Shown: positions 42,116-53,509 of the stretch, piece after piece | Position numbering within the stretch: the first letter of the stretch is position 1 | Layout: the number at the start of each line of letters is the position of its first letter | Assembly (NCBI GenBank): GCA_964059195.1 | Contig: CAXKWD010000002.1 | Span: forward strand, 148,693,042 to 148,757,041 | Reading direction: 5' to 3' | Length of the DNA stretch: 64,000 bases | From: Ectobius pallidus | Lineage: Eukaryota > Arthropoda > Insecta > Blattodea > Ectobiidae | Program-made: the position numbers and the translations under genes | The notes under the pieces: generated by a model | Told to the model about the DNA's origin: nothing | The model's input: only the letters and a program-made list of their open reading frames with translations | The model's database searches: none

Positions 42116-44549
42116 TTTTTACAAATTATCCGGACTTTTTTCTTTGGGTCTGTTGGAAAACTCTTGAGCTGGTAGGTTTTGGAAGACCACGTGGACTTAC
42201 CATGATGAGCAAAGAGGACTGTAGGTGTTGGAAACTGAACCATTGGTAAATGGTTCTTAATTGAATTATTCATTATTTATTTCATATATATATTTATTTT
42301 GGTGTATTTTTTTGCATTTTTTATCTAATATTTACCTGGTGCATATTAATTTTGCTGTATATTTCCGTTGTGGCACTGTACTTCCGGTTCTCTATTATTC
42401 AATTCTAAGTTTTGCTCTGCGCTGTGTTGCGTGTAGAAATGTAACATCTGATCAGCCGTTCACTTCAAGGTATGTGTTTGAAATGGTGGATACGATAGTT
42501 TAATTATGCTACAACAGCCTTAAGCTTTTACATTTCAAGATAGATAATATTCTTTTACATTTCATTCTATTATTATTTCATTTAGTGCTTCACGCAATGT
42601 AAATTAATTGCTATATTCTTGATTAATCGTTTGATCTTTCTTGCCGTAGTTTTCAGTTTATATAAATCTTTCAAGCTACAAATCCGTTTATCTTTTCAAG
42701 CTTCAGTTAGTTTTGTTTTGTATTTCAGTTTTTCAGTATTGTTTCGTTGTTTTGTTGTTCATCTTTATTTATGGAATGAACATAATACACTTAAACACGC
42801 ATAGCATCCAATTAAGCAGACAGCTACTATAGGCCTTCGAGGTCATTACCCCGAGCTTTATTTAGCTTCTTTTCTTATGCAAGCATCATGAATCATGCCA
42901 CCATTTAATTAAATTTTTGCTTTGGTATTGGTGTTGTGTATTTATTTATTAGTTTTACATATATTTAGTTACATTTTAATTTGTTCTTCATTCTATTCTA
43001 CGCATGTTTCCTGGTTTCGCCGTAGTATGGTGCTAGTGTTTTGCTGTGCGGCTTGGGTTCCGGTACTTTCGCTTGGTTAGATGCCCCAAAAAATTCCTGG
43101 GCCGGGATACAGGCCACCAAAGATGGCGTCTCAGATGCCATTTCTCGAGTGTGATTTTCGGAAAAACTTTAAAAATGCTCTATTTCCAGAACGGTTCAAG
43201 ACATATTGTTTATTTTTTTTATTTGGAAGATAATAATGTTCTGCTTCAAATGATATCCTAATTTTGGAAATTCATGTACAGGATGTTTTGTTTTAGCCTT
43301 CTAAATTTTTTCTCAAAAATGCCAATCCCAAAAATTCTTATTTTTTTACTGTTGATCAGTACCAAACAGTACTCCATTCCCTGAAAAGGAGATCTTTCTT
43401 TTTTCAGTTTAACAGGTTTCATAAACAATTGAAAATGTTGCCATAATGTAAGAAGTGTACGGAAAGAGTTGTGAAAGACGACATTCTAAAACAGACTTGT
43501 CTTCAAGACATTGACCACAACAAAATTGAAAATTTAAGAGCTCAAGTTGTTGACCTTAATGTTGGTCTGCATTAAGAAAGTGTCATGGACTTAAGGATTT
43601 AGACGTGTCAATGTTTCGAAGGGAGTGCAGAAACTGTCTGAAATGCGTTGTTGACAAGTTGGTGGAGTTTGAAGTACTCCTTAGCTCAGGGTTTGTCTTT
43701 TATGAGTCCAGACAAAATCGTCTTCACTCCAGAAGAGGCTGTTTCAAATCTTACTTTAAACGCACAAGGTTGTCTATTTATTAACACTTACATGCAAATC
43801 ACTCATAAACTAAACAAATAATAATTATAATGAAGCAGTTTGGAGTTCATTCCATGATTAGAAAGCGTGTTGCTTGTAGAAATGTAACATCTGATAAAGA
43901 CAAATTGTGGATGAAAACGCTCTATTGTATTTGACATTTTAAAAAAACAAGTCAACCAGGGTATACTCACAGAATCGAAATGATTGATAATTCCATGCGA
44001 TATATTGAAAAAAATCGCAATGATTTTATTTCCAAACTATGACCCCAAAAAAAAAAAAAAAAAAGCTAAGCCACCTGCAATTGATTTGGCAATTGAAATG
44101 TATTACCAAAAACTGATGCTTTCATAGAGCAAAAACTTCACATTTTCTGTCAGTTTTTCACTCATAACTCGCGAACAATAGCTAAAATTAAAAATCCGGC
44201 ATTCAGCCATCCTTCAATCCATCTATATTTAAAATTTCAAATCTCTGAGTGCAGATGATTTTGCTGGGCATCGCGCACAGACAGACAAACACTTCCTCTT
44301 ATTATTATTATTACAGATGTGAATAAAATAATTCTGAATGTAAATATAAATTTTTTAAACCACAAGTATTGAGATATCATACTTTTTCACAACACTGAAC
44401 CATAATTTTAACTTCATATATTTACATTTTATTTTTAAATTAATTTTTTGAAAAAATTTTCAGCTCATATAGGGTTAAGTGCAAACACTGATCTACAAAA
44501 CTTCATCGTTAATAAAATATTGAATAGAAAAACTGATCATGTACAGCAG
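42116..44549. other. intron sequence, no gene recognised
   Basis: About 2.4 kb of AT-rich sequence. A poly-A run lies at 44048-44063 and an ATT microsatellite at 44296-44312 after a cagacagacaaac tail, suggesting an old retroelement 3' end near 44290. Frames at 42261-43261 have no recognisable domain. Confidence 0.4.
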
Positions 44550-44559
44550 GTGTGACAAA

Positions 44560-45008
44560 CTATTATATATACCGGGGAAATGCCTAGAAAGACTAGTAAT
44601 GAACAGGCTCAACTATTTTCTAAGTAATTCTGAGCAAATACGATCTCAACAATATGGATTCATCCCTGGAAAATTCGCCGTGGATGCCATAAAAGAGGTT
44701 ACAAATTTTGTGTAACAAAATAGAAGAGAGAAGCTGAAATGTTGTCTTCTAACTCTGGATACAGCTGGAGCTTTCAACAATGCATGGCACCCAGGTCTCC
44801 TAGACCTTCTGTGGAAATTAAACTGCCCTCCAAATATCTTCAATCTCATCAATGACTTTTTACAAAATCGCACTTCACATCTTAGCCTGGGCAATACAAC
44901 CTCATCTAAACACGTAACCAAAGGATGCCCACAGGGATCTGCTTCAGGCCCTACATTATGGAACATTTATTGGCGGCCTAATTGAACAGCTCTCCACCTT
45001 ACCAAGGT
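44560..45008 (+). pseudogene. LINE reverse transcriptase, central part
   Basis: Reads ECLxRLVMNRL-like KCLERLVMNRLNYFLS, QYGFIPGKFAVDAI (finger region), a stop at about 44714, LTLDTAGAFNNAWHPGLL (first catalytic Asp in LD-A-AF) and KGCPQGSASGP. The pattern GCPQGS-x-x-GP-x-LWN is typical of R1/I-type RTs. It ends at the insertion point just before the Y-x-D-D box. Confidence 0.8.
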
Positions 45009-45037
45009 CGTAGTATATCCTTCTTCTTCTTCTTTCT

Positions 45038-47152
45038 CTAACTCCTTTGTGCTGTTAAGCGTGGAGTACCAGCCTCTACCCATTTCCTCCACTCATCTCG
45101 GTCCATTACCATTCTCTTCATTTCTGTCCATGTCTTTCCCTTTGCTTTTCCCAACTCCTCAATGTATTCCTGGTATAGCATACGTGGCCTTCCCCTTGCT
45201 CTTTTGCCTACTGGTCTTGCTTCTAAATACTGTTTCGGTTTTCTTTCTTCTGGCATGCGGGATACATGTCCATACCATTTAAGCTGTCTTTTTTCCAATA
45301 TTCTTTTAACGGAGTGGGTACCTAACTCCTCTCTTATTGTTACATTTCTAATCATATCCTTTCTTGTCTTTCCCACAACTCGTCTTAAGTATCTCATTTC
45401 CATGGCTGTTATTTTACTTTCTTGTTTCTGCAGTAGAGTCCAGCTCTCTGCTCCGTATAACAGAATTGGTAATATTATTGTTTGAAACACTATGATTTTT
45501 GTATTATTGGTTATTTCCTTTTTTCCCACTATAGTATTATTAATCTGGTAATAGACAGAGTTGGCTTTCCTTATTCTATTTAAAATTTCTTGCTCTATTT
45601 TGCCATATTTATTTACTAATGTTCCCAGATATTCATAGCTATCTACCTGTTCCAGCGTCTCATCATTACACGATATTAAAACCTCTTCGTCTTTCCTTCC
45701 TATATACATGGTTTTGCTTTTAGAAATATTCAATTCCAATCCTTTCCTAGTTAATTCCTCCTTCCATTCATTAATCGCCATTTGTAGATTATTTTTACTA
45801 TTTGCTATCAGAATGATATCATCGGCATATATCAGTGATTGTGTCCAGACCGGTCTTAAATTTCTGTATCCCACTATAGTTCTTGCAGTTCTTCTCTTAC
45901 AAATTTTCCAGATTTCATCCATTACTATAATAAATAGAAGTGGGCTAAGACTATCTCCCTGCTTGACCCCTCTGTCCATCAAAAATGGTTCTGATTCCTG
46001 TCCATCTAATCTTATTATCCCTTTTGGTTCCTGATATACTGATTGTATTGCTTTGATAAAATTCTTAGGAACTTTTTTGTTTTCTAGAGCTTTCCAGATT
46101 TCTTTTCTGGGTATTGAGTCGAAAGCTGCTTTCAGGTCTAGAAAGCCCAGATATATACCCTTCCCTCTATCTATGGCTTTCTCCATTATCATTCTAATTG
46201 AGAATATATGGTCTTGTGTTTGTCTGCCCGTTCGAAAGGCAGCCTGTTCTTCTTCTAAATCTTGTTCAACTAATCCTCTCAGTCTTTGTTCCAGGATTCT
46301 AGTATACACTTTATATACAACTGGGGATAGGCAAATAGGTCTGTAGTTTGAGCATTCACTTTGATTACCTTTCTTATGAATTGGGACAATTATATTAACT
46401 TCCCATTCTCTTGGTATTTTCTTTTCTATCAGTATTTTCTGAAATAGGCTCTTCAATATTTTAATTAGTTCTTTGCCTCCATATTTAATAAGTTCAGGTG
46501 CTATTCCATCTTTTCCAGCAGCCTTACCTAGCTTGATTTCTTGTATTGCCATTTCTACTTCAGCTTCATCAATTTCCTTTTCTTCTTCTTCTGCTTCTTC
46601 GTTTTCATTATCTTCCTCACGTATATTGATCTTTCTCCTTCTTGAGCCTTTATTCTCTGTGTTTTCTTTTGTATATACCTCAGTAGCGATGTTTTTAAAT
46701 TTCTCTTCATAGTAATCTCTCCATGTACTCAATATTTCTTTGTGTTCAGTCACCACCTTTCCATGTTTATTCTTGACGTTTCTTACTTGTTTTCTCATCT
46801 TTCCTCGTAAGGCTTTAAGAGTTTGCCAGAATTTTCTCTTATTCTCATTATAATTCTCTTGCACGTTTAGTCCAAATTCTTCCCATGATTTGTTTTTGGC
46901 TTCTTTTATACTCTGTTTAGCTCTATTTCTAAAATTAACATATTCTTCCCAATCTCTAGCATCCTTAGTCCTCAGGTATTTCTTCCAGGATGCTTTCTTC
47001 TCTTGTATCCTGTTCTTGACTTCTTCATTCCACCAGTTAGTTTGTTTTGTATTTGGTCTTATTTTCTTAGTTCCACATATCTCCTCTGCATTTCTCAAGA
47101 TAGTATTTTTAATTGCCATCCATAGTTGATCAATATCTAATTGGGTATTCAT
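45038..47152 (-). CDS. LINE reverse transcriptase (ORF with intact RT domain)
   Basis: An open frame of 704 codons, uninterrupted. Residues 1-200 form a charged linker with a Glu-rich stretch (about 180-200). KAAGKDGIAPELIK sits near 210-222, NYRPICLSPVVYKV near 269-282, LDLKAAFDSI (first catalytic Asp) near 338-347, GVKQGDSLSPLLF near 395-407, and SLIYADDIILIA (catalytic YADD) at 442-445. The C-terminal part holds LYGAESWTL and KWYGHVSRMPEERKP. It would copy element RNA at a nicked target in the nucleus. The preceding endonuclease frame overlaps its start as TGATG-type ATGA at 47149-47152, so a one-base shift separates them. Intact RT suggests a recent insertion. Confidence 0.9.
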   Translation of the reverse strand: MNTQLDIDQLWMAIKNTILRNAEEICGTKKIRPNTKQTNWWNEEVKNRIQEKKASWKKYLRTKDARDWEEYVNFRNRAKQSIKEAKNKSWEEFGLNVQENYNENKRKFWQTLKALRGKMRKQVRNVKNKHGKVVTEHKEILSTWRDYYEEKFKNIATEVYTKENTENKGSRRRKINIREEDNENEEAEEEEKEIDEAEVEMAIQEIKLGKAAGKDGIAPELIKYGGKELIKILKSLFQKILIEKKIPREWEVNIIVPIHKKGNQSECSNYRPICLSPVVYKVYTRILEQRLRGLVEQDLEEEQAAFRTGRQTQDHIFSIRMIMEKAIDRGKGIYLGFLDLKAAFDSIPRKEIWKALENKKVPKNFIKAIQSVYQEPKGIIRLDGQESEPFLMDRGVKQGDSLSPLLFIIVMDEIWKICKRRTARTIVGYRNLRPVWTQSLIYADDIILIANSKNNLQMAINEWKEELTRKGLELNISKSKTMYIGRKDEEVLISCNDETLEQVDSYEYLGTLVNKYGKIEQEILNRIRKANSVYYQINNTIVGKKEITNNTKIIVFQTIILPILLYGAESWTLLQKQESKITAMEMRYLRRVVGKTRKDMIRNVTIREELGTHSVKRILEKRQLKWYGHVSRMPEERKPKQYLEARPVGKRARGRPRMLYQEYIEELGKAKGKTWTEMKRMVMDRDEWRKWVEAGTPRLTAQRS

Positions 47153-48006
47153 CGTTTGTAGTGTTTTTGATTTCTTTCTTCATATTCTTCTCTTATTTTG
47201 GTTTCCTTCAATTTCTCTACAGCAATTCTTTCATATCTCTTTGTCTTTGGTTTTTTACATATAATAACTTTGGTATCTGCTATTAACAGTCGATGGTCTG
47301 TAGAGAGCTCTGCCCCCCTTATGATTTTAACATCTGTAAGATAACTTCTTATATACTTATCGTATATAAAATAATCTATGATGCTACTCGCTTCTCGTCC
47401 TTCTGCTTTAAATGTTATCTTGTGTATTGTCTTATGATTAAAATAAGAATTACCAAGCAACATATCATTTTCTATGCAGAATTCTATGAGTCTTTTCCCA
47501 TTTGTATTCTCATTTTTTTTCCCCTCCGAATGGTCCCATCACTCCGTGCGATCTTTTATGGTTGTTCCCGGTTCTGGCATTGAAATCTCCACATATTATA
47601 AGTTTTCTGTTTTTAACTTTGCAGTTATTTACTACCCTTTGTAGGTCATTATAGAAATGCTCTTTATCTAATATATCTGAATCTTCCGTTGGTGCATAGA
47701 CCTGGATAATTGATGTTTTCCCTATAGATAACTGTATATTTGCTAAAATTATTCTTGAATTTATTGGTTCCCAGTCCTCTAGTTTTCTAAATATCTCTTC
47801 CTCATCAGTAATCCCACTCCCTCTTTTGCTCTAGTTCCAATATTAACTCCCGAGTATATTAGTGTATATCCTTTAGGTAAGTTCTTAACTCCACTCTCTT
47901 TCTTCTTTACTTCACTTATTCCCAGTAGGTCTACTTTATATTTTGTCATTTCCTCCACCAATTCTGTCTCCTTTCCCGTTATTGATGTTATATTCCAAGT
48001 TGCCAA
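47149..48006 (-). pseudogene. LINE AP-endonuclease domain, frameshifted
   Basis: Starts MATWNITSITGKETELVEEM at 48006, giving the N-terminal T-W-N and the 'DLLGISEVKK' Glu motif. A shift near 47780 follows. GDFNARTG (minus, near 47575-47598) carries the Asp-Phe-Asn catalytic motif. The last frame (47149-47463) contains IIDYFIYDK and STDHRLLIAD, the terminal Asp-His pair. The domain is complete in pieces but needs at least two frame changes, so the copy is probably no longer able to nick DNA. Confidence 0.8.
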
Positions 48007-48148
48007 TCGTATATCCTTGTCTTTACCAAGTCGTTTCCATTGAATCCGTCCAATTCCGAGGCTAGCTATGTCCCTTTGAATCCGCTTCTACTTCAGGTGG
48101 GGGATTAGCCCAACGCTGAAGGCCCGTTACCTCGGGCGTAGTATATCC

Positions 48149-49640
48149 AGATGACATAATTCTTATATTTAAAGGACAATCTCATTCACATATTCTTGAA
48201 AGTCTCCAAAACGCTCTAGAAATCACGGAGAACTGGTGTAATGCACATAAGTTAGTAATGGCAGCAGAAAAATCTGCACTGATGCCCATGTACATATGTA
48301 AGAAAGACGAATATTCACGTCATCACATGGTCACTATAAGGGGAATAAAGGTTGTATCTAAAATAAAATATCTAGGAGTTATGCTGGACAGCAAAATGGA
48401 CTTTTACCCACATGCACAAGTCCTGGAGAATAAAATACTAAGCATTCGCAACAATCTAATCCGCAGCTCGATAACAACATGGGGACTCTCCCATCATAAT
48501 CTCTTGACAATTTATAAGTATGCTATCCTCCTAGTGGTTACGTACACAGCAGAGACCTGGTACAACTCAGTTTCCAAAAGAGCTAGCCTCAAAATACAGA
48601 GGATTCAAAGATCCTTTTCCATAATGACTATAAAAGCATACAAAACAGTTTCTAATGAAGCTCTACAAGTTACTGCAGGTGTAATGCCAATAAATCTAGC
48701 AATCCTCCTTAGTAATGACACAAAAGCCATTACTAGAGGGCTACCAACAAACACAATCATTCCTGAACTCAAAAACATGGAAAACCATACCAGATGTCTT
48801 GCCATACATACAAAAGAAAACCACATAACCAAAGATAATGCAGGTACAACTAGCAAGGCAGAAATTCATATATACACAGATGGCTCAAAAACTGACAACC
48901 ATGTCGGAACCGGAGTTGTGGCTTTAAAGGAAGACAAAGAAATCTTTATAGAAACGCTCAAACTAGGCAAAGAACGCTCGGTGTTTCAAGCTGAACTCCT
49001 GGGAATTAGCACGGCAGTGGACTGGATTAAGCGGCGAGGAAAGGAGTATAAATCCTATGTCATCCACATAGACTCCAAAACGGCACTCTTATCGATTTCC
49101 AACAAAACCACCACCCAACCGTTAGCAGCCAACATCAGGAAAACCTTTGAGCTATAAAAATCTGTACGTATCTCTCTTCATTGGGTCAGAGGACATTCAG
49201 GCATCAGAGGCAATGAAAGAGCAGACTACTTAGCCAAAATTGTCGCCAGCCACAAACACAACACAGTATAGTAACATACCCAGGGCTAGAGCTATACAAA
49301 AATTGGAAAACTATTACACCAAGATCTGGAACGCAACCTACACAAATTCCAGCGTTGCTACAAACACGAAACCTTTCATACCAACCATCTTCCACAGGTT
49401 CTCCCATTTCCTATGGCCAAACATCATACTTACGCAAGTCCTAACAAATCACAGCTCCTTCCGCACATATCTACACAAGATCAACAAAGTACTGCAACTG
49501 CCCCGAAAAGACTCCATAGACAGCTCTACATCTGCTGACCAAATGTTCAGTGTTCTCAAGAGGACGTCCAGCAGTTTTAACATCAGCACCACCACCCAAG
49601 ATTCTGCAATATTACATTCATACTAAGGATGTCAAAGACT
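48149..49640 (+). pseudogene. LINE RT C-terminus, RNase H and tail
   Basis: Continues the disrupted LINE: the box reads Y-P-D-D (Ala to Pro change from YADD) at the insertion edge, then ITENWCNAHKLVMAAEKSAL and KIKYLGVMLDSKMDF. RNase H begins IHIYTDGSKTDNHVGTGVVA, then SVFQAELLGISTAVDW and VIHIDSKTALLS (catalytic Asp/Glu/Asp present). A one-base shift at about 49158 precedes the RGHSGIRGNERADYLAK box. A C-terminal stretch follows to about 49640. Open frame for 299 codons (48258-49157). Confidence 0.85.
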
Positions 49641-49799
49641 TCATCAACCACATTCTCCGCTCTTCAAGAATAACTGTAACTGTACTGTAAAAGCATACTG
49701 TTAAATGTAAATATCCCGTGATATGCCTTCGGTAAAACACGGGTTGTAAATTAATTCTTAAAATAAAAAATTAATTAATTAATTATAACAAAAAAACAA

Positions 49800-50853
49800 A
49801 AACATGCAGCCCCCACAGCTACAAAATGCAGCCCCCTAAAGTTTTTAGGTAAAATGATAAATATGTCCACCGAAAATTGTAATGTAAAATTAAATCTTCT
49901 AAAACATGATTCTTTTTCTGTATACAAGACAAGTGTCTAATAAAATACTGGTAGACCTATATAGTGCATTGTTCACCAGGAAACACTATACTCAAAACAA
50001 TAAAAATTAACGGAATTTTGAATTTCGTTAAAAAAAAAATAGAAACAAAAAAACAAACAAACAAACAAAAAAAAGTTAATTTTATTTGTTTCAGGAGCTG
50101 ATTCAACTTGTTTCCCATTTTGATTAGTGAGACAATGAATTCCAGAGCTTGCTATGCCATTAAGAAGTTCGATGGCTTTCTTGTCATCAAGTTTTGAAAC
50201 ACTATTCACCCCTTCAAGGAGAAATTAAAGTTTTCTTAGAAATGAAAGGCGAATCACCTGATAAGCCATGTGACAATAATGTAAATTGAAGATTGAAGTA
50301 AATGGCTTGAAGATTTGATATCCACGACAGATATTGCAGTGCATAAATTTAAAATTACAAGAGGAAATATCAGTTTGTAGCTTCATTGTATGATAATATT
50401 AAAAGCCAACTTTAAAAATAAAAAAAGTAGGAAAAAAAAAAACCTAAAGCCTAAATTCTCATTATTCCCAGATTGCTTCTGACTTCAGTCAGTATGCTTC
50501 CAACATAATGCAATTATTAATGAATAATGAGAGTAAGCCTAAAATTTGTAAGGAATTTTACATTAAAGTTCTGTTATTTTGATTATCCACACATTTTCAA
50601 TGAGCCATATTTAAAATGTATTGATTGCAATATACATAGCAACAAATGGCAAGAATGATAGTGTTTCCTTGTATGGTATGTTAAAATTTAAAAGTCGGGT
50701 GGTTGCTTTTTACAAAATAGAAAAGCACACTTAAATTTTATATATTTTCATTTCAGCATACGGCCCTTGGGCTTCAAATTATTAAGTCAAGTTGGCCGTC
50801 GGTAAAAGTTGAGTTAGACATGCCGATATACCAGCATGCTCAAGAGAACTTAC
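49800..50853. other. intron sequence with one coding-like minus segment
   Basis: AT-rich with A-runs (50030-50075). The segment 50080-50215 is listed separately. Otherwise nothing recognised up to the AlaRS exon. Confidence 0.4.
50080..50215 (-). other. short coding-like segment, family unknown
   Basis: The minus strand reads VNSVSKLDDKKAIELLNGIA then SSGIHCLTNQNGKQVESAPE with balanced amino-acid composition in otherwise A/T-rich surroundings. It is preceded by a pyrimidine-rich stretch but lacks a convincing acceptor. AlaRS sequence continues directly between the flanking exons, so it is not part of that mRNA. It may be a retroposed fragment or part of an unknown transposon gene. Confidence 0.25.
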
Positions 50854-50999
50854 CCTCTGCCAGTGTTGTCAGGGTGGCCTCCATCAGATAATGCTATAGT
50901 GAGTGTGCGAGCATGATCAGCCAGCACGCGGTAAGCCATATCCATACCATCAACGTCTGCTTCTCCAACTCGACCTTTGTATGGAGGTACCCCAGTACC
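50854..50999 (-). CDS. AARS1: alanyl-tRNA synthetase, internal exon
   Basis: A 146-base exon with acceptor gatttacag and donor gtaagt on the minus strand. It encodes [20 protein letters not shown] then [20 protein letters not shown] and GHPDNTGRG. The ALSDGG-x-PDNTGRG block is a hallmark of AlaRS. It starts at a codon boundary after exon 52501-52645 (AIQK-GTG) and ends with GG, completed by the first base of exon 9938-10064. The DHART region lies in the tRNA-recognition part of the catalytic fragment. The frame is intact with no suspicious changes. Confidence 0.95.
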
Positions 51000-51239
51000 C
51001 TGTAAATCAAAATATAAGATTCTGAAATTGTTAATGAGAAAAAAAGTGTTATTTTTCATATCATTTATTAACACATCTCTCTTATCATATTACTTGGCAT
51101 CAATATGTTTAAAACTACAGGGCCCACTTATCAGACCCCCTAAGTGTTAGAAAATAGGAAAGTGAAAACAGCATAGTGTATTTATGCATATAAAACATGA
51201 GAGCAAAATTTACTATAGCACAAATATTACAATTTGCAA

Positions 51240-52252
51240 ATTAAATTTCTTAAATGCTCAGATTAGAATTGTACCAGAAAATTGTAAGGCTTTACCAACG
51301 GATTCGATAGCCCACAGGCTATAGAGAATACTGCAATAGCCATTAGGACTTTAACTAAACAAGAACTAAATACAAAATACTAAGAACTAAATACAAAATT
51401 TTTGGGAATCTATATTGATAAAAATTTTACATGGGAAATTCATATACAGCATTTAATTAAAAAACTAAGTAGCTTATGCTATGCCTTTCGAGTCCTGAGT
51501 AAAATAACACCAATAGAAATTCAAATGTTGGTCTATTACGGATATGTACACTCAGCCATCTCCTATGGAATAACTGTGTGGGGAACATCACCAAAAATCT
51601 CTCATGCTTTCAGGTTACAAAAAAGAATACTTAAAATTATAAAACAAGTACCAATTAGAGCAGAAAGTAAGCCCATCTTTAAAGATCTGAAAGTACTACC
51701 CCTACCATGTATATGTATGTTAGAAACCATGTGCTTTATTCACAGCAATATAAACACTTTTTAAAAAAATTCAGATTATCATTCACATAACACAAGAACA
51801 GCCAATGACGTACACTTGTCCTATCATAGGCTTACCATGAGTCTTAATAGTATTTCAAATCAAGGCATAAATCTATACAACAAGCTCCCAAACTACATAA
51901 AAAAATTAAATAATCAGAAGTTTACAAAAGCCGTCAAGAACATTCTACAAACAGAACTACCATAAATGAATATTTAGAATTGACCATGGCATAAGGAAAA
52001 TCAGAATGGATTACATTATACTTTTCGTATTAATATTTATAGCTTGTGACTGTTACTATTTGTAACACTAGTGTATCTTTATAAATGTTTTTATATTAGG
52101 CTACTACTGTAATAAGATAAGTGCTAAATTGTAAAAATATTGTAATTACTAGCTTATGTTTAGTTATAAGATTGTTATTTAGATGTAAGTTTGATGAAGC
52201 CATGATTTCTTTGTAAATCTTACGGTGAATAAATATCAATATCAATATCACT
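51240..52252 (+). mobile_element. 5'-truncated LINE in AlaRS intron
   Basis: The open segment 51390-51764 reads KFLGIYIDKNFTWEIHIQHL and YVHSAISYGITVWGTSPKIS, the C-terminal RT region. After a stop comes HNTRTANDVHL and GINLYNKLPNYIKKL, a 3' signature shared by several insect LINE clades. The end has AATATC repeats (aatatcaatatcaatatca) before 52252, typical of a microsatellite LINE tail. It lies between AlaRS exons. Confidence 0.7.
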
Positions 52253-52500
52253 ATGAAAACAAAATTAAACATTAAAACTTTGATGTTATATCATTTTATA
52301 AAGTGAAAACTCCTTGAATAGCATAGTTTCATAAAACATGACAGGAAGTTTTAAATCTAAGAAGCAAACTGGATTGCACAGAGCAATTCAGCATTATGGA
52401 AATAGGAGGAATTCGTATCAAACTGCTTTTTGTCCAAATATGATTAAGCACATTCTGATTTGCACCTTAAAAACACCTACTTTTATAACATATGACTCAC

Positions 52501-52645
52501 CTTCTGAATAGCATCAAAAAGAGGCACAAATAAATCTGTGTCATAATTTGAACGTTTCTGTTGTATAACAGATACTAAACGTTCCAAACCCATTCCACAG
52601 TCAATATGTTTCTTTGGCAATGGTTTCAAACTGCGGTCTGTTTCT
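52501..52645 (-). CDS. AARS1: alanyl-tRNA synthetase, internal exon
   Basis: A 145-base exon with acceptor ttatttctag and donor gtgagt on the minus strand. Encodes [20 protein letters not shown] and [20 protein letters not shown], ending FDAIQK. '[10 protein letters not shown]' is the conserved class II motif 3 of AlaRS, with the ATP-binding Arg. The first base (A) completes an Arg codon from exon 58391-58582 (FNR-ETD). Intact. Confidence 0.96.
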
Positions 52646-53028
52646 CTAGAAATAAAAGCAAAATACACTAAGTAAAGTAAAACTATGCTAATATGGGCCA
52701 TATCCATACCAACCACCCAGTAGTACAATTGCTTTTCAAGTTCAATCATACATTGCACTCTCTGAGTTTACACCATCGCTAAGTATATCATAAAATGCAA
52801 CTCTTATACTCCATTTGAAACGTCGGAGGAGCAAACATAAACACCCTCTCTGTGTCAGTCAGCTTTTCCTCGTGGCTCTCATTGGTTGAGACAGTAACAC
52901 ACCCCTGCCAGCACGGTTTACAACCTTTCGCTTGTTCTTGTATTAGTTTGAAGTAAACGCAGTGTCTGGTGATAGTGTATTTGCGACGTCTTGTTTTCTT
53001 TCAGAAGTGAATCTTTGCTTCTTACCCG

Positions 53029-53030
<2 letters not shown>

Positions 53031-53069
<39 letters not shown>

Positions 53070-53080
53070 GTTATCGTTAT
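53031..53080 (+). repeat. (TTA)n microsatellite
   Basis: About 15 tandem TTA units followed by degenerate ttg/atc units to 53130. Confidence 0.9.
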
Positions 53081-53217
53081 TCCTATTTTATTATCAATTA
53101 TTATCGCCATCGTTATTGTTATTGTTTTTTTACGGTACTGTTAATGTGATAGTGTTAAATTTATCACTATTAGGAGTAGTGAGTGAACTAGAAATTAAGT
53201 AGTTTACTGGTCCTACT

Positions 53218-53486
53218 AGGCCGCCGACGTGGTCTTGTGGTTAGCGTCGCTGACTACAGATCTGTCGGCCCCTGTTCGATCCCCGGTACCGGCTCGGATT
53301 TTTCTGAGGTAGGGAGGTTTGGTAGGGGTGCACTCAGCGGCTCAGGTCATGAAAACTACCATTAACGGCCGTAGGTGTCGGCATGCTGACCATATGCCCT
53401 CAATCCTGCCGTCTGCCTATGGTAGATGACGCAGCGGTCGGGTGGTAGACCTTATCCTTTCTGGGATGTTAGCGCCATGAAGTTAA
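53218..53486 (+). mobile_element. tRNA-derived SINE
   Basis: 269 bp with an RNA polymerase III A-box (ggtcttgtggttagcgtcg) and a B-box (ctgttcgatccccgg) in tRNA spacing, and a non-tRNA body ending before agttaa. Flanked by an imperfect 16-bp duplication (gtttactggtcctact at 53202-53217 and gtttacttgtgctact at 53487-53502). Nested in the Tc1-type element. Confidence 0.8.
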
Positions 53487-53509
53487 GTTTACTTGTGCTA
53501 CTTTGCAAA

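Larger units (their letters stand above)
45021..48136 (-). mobile_element. nearly full-length APE-type LINE inserted in the other LINE, 12-bp duplication
   Basis: Flanked by cgtagtatatcc at 45009-45020 and 48137-48148, a 12-bp target duplication. Its 3' end (low coordinate side) is a (GAA)n tail. Its 5' end begins cccgaggtaacgggcc. The 3116 bp encode an AP-endonuclease part and a long RT frame, both on the minus strand. It belongs to a group of insect LINEs whose proteins are often labelled 'craniofacial development protein 2-like' in annotations. Confidence 0.85.
44550..49790 (+). mobile_element. I/R1-type LINE with RNase H, disrupted by another LINE
   Basis: RT (44560-44990) and, after the insertion 45021-48136, the rest of RT, RNase H and C-terminal region (48149-49640) follow in order on the plus strand. 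It ends in an A-rich tail with taattaattaatt near 49760-49790. The 5' part is missing. The host reading frame resumes precisely at the catalytic motif after the insertion. Confidence 0.8.
10065..50853 (-). other. ~40.8-kb AlaRS intron filled with transposons
   Basis: The donor after 50854 (gtaagt) and the acceptor before 10064 (ttttatag) delimit one intron of 40,789 bp by codon phase and by continuity of the AlaRS protein. Nearly all of it is identifiable transposon sequence: BEL, gypsy, copia, three LINEs, piggyBac, hAT, mariner, Harbinger and long-TIR elements. It assumes no small unrecognised exon lies inside; the unbroken family match across the junction argues against one. Confidence 0.85.

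Noticed and set aside
45049..47583. Several 77-108 codon plus-strand frames
   Set aside because: They are antisense shadows of the LINE endonuclease/RT frames on the minus strand.
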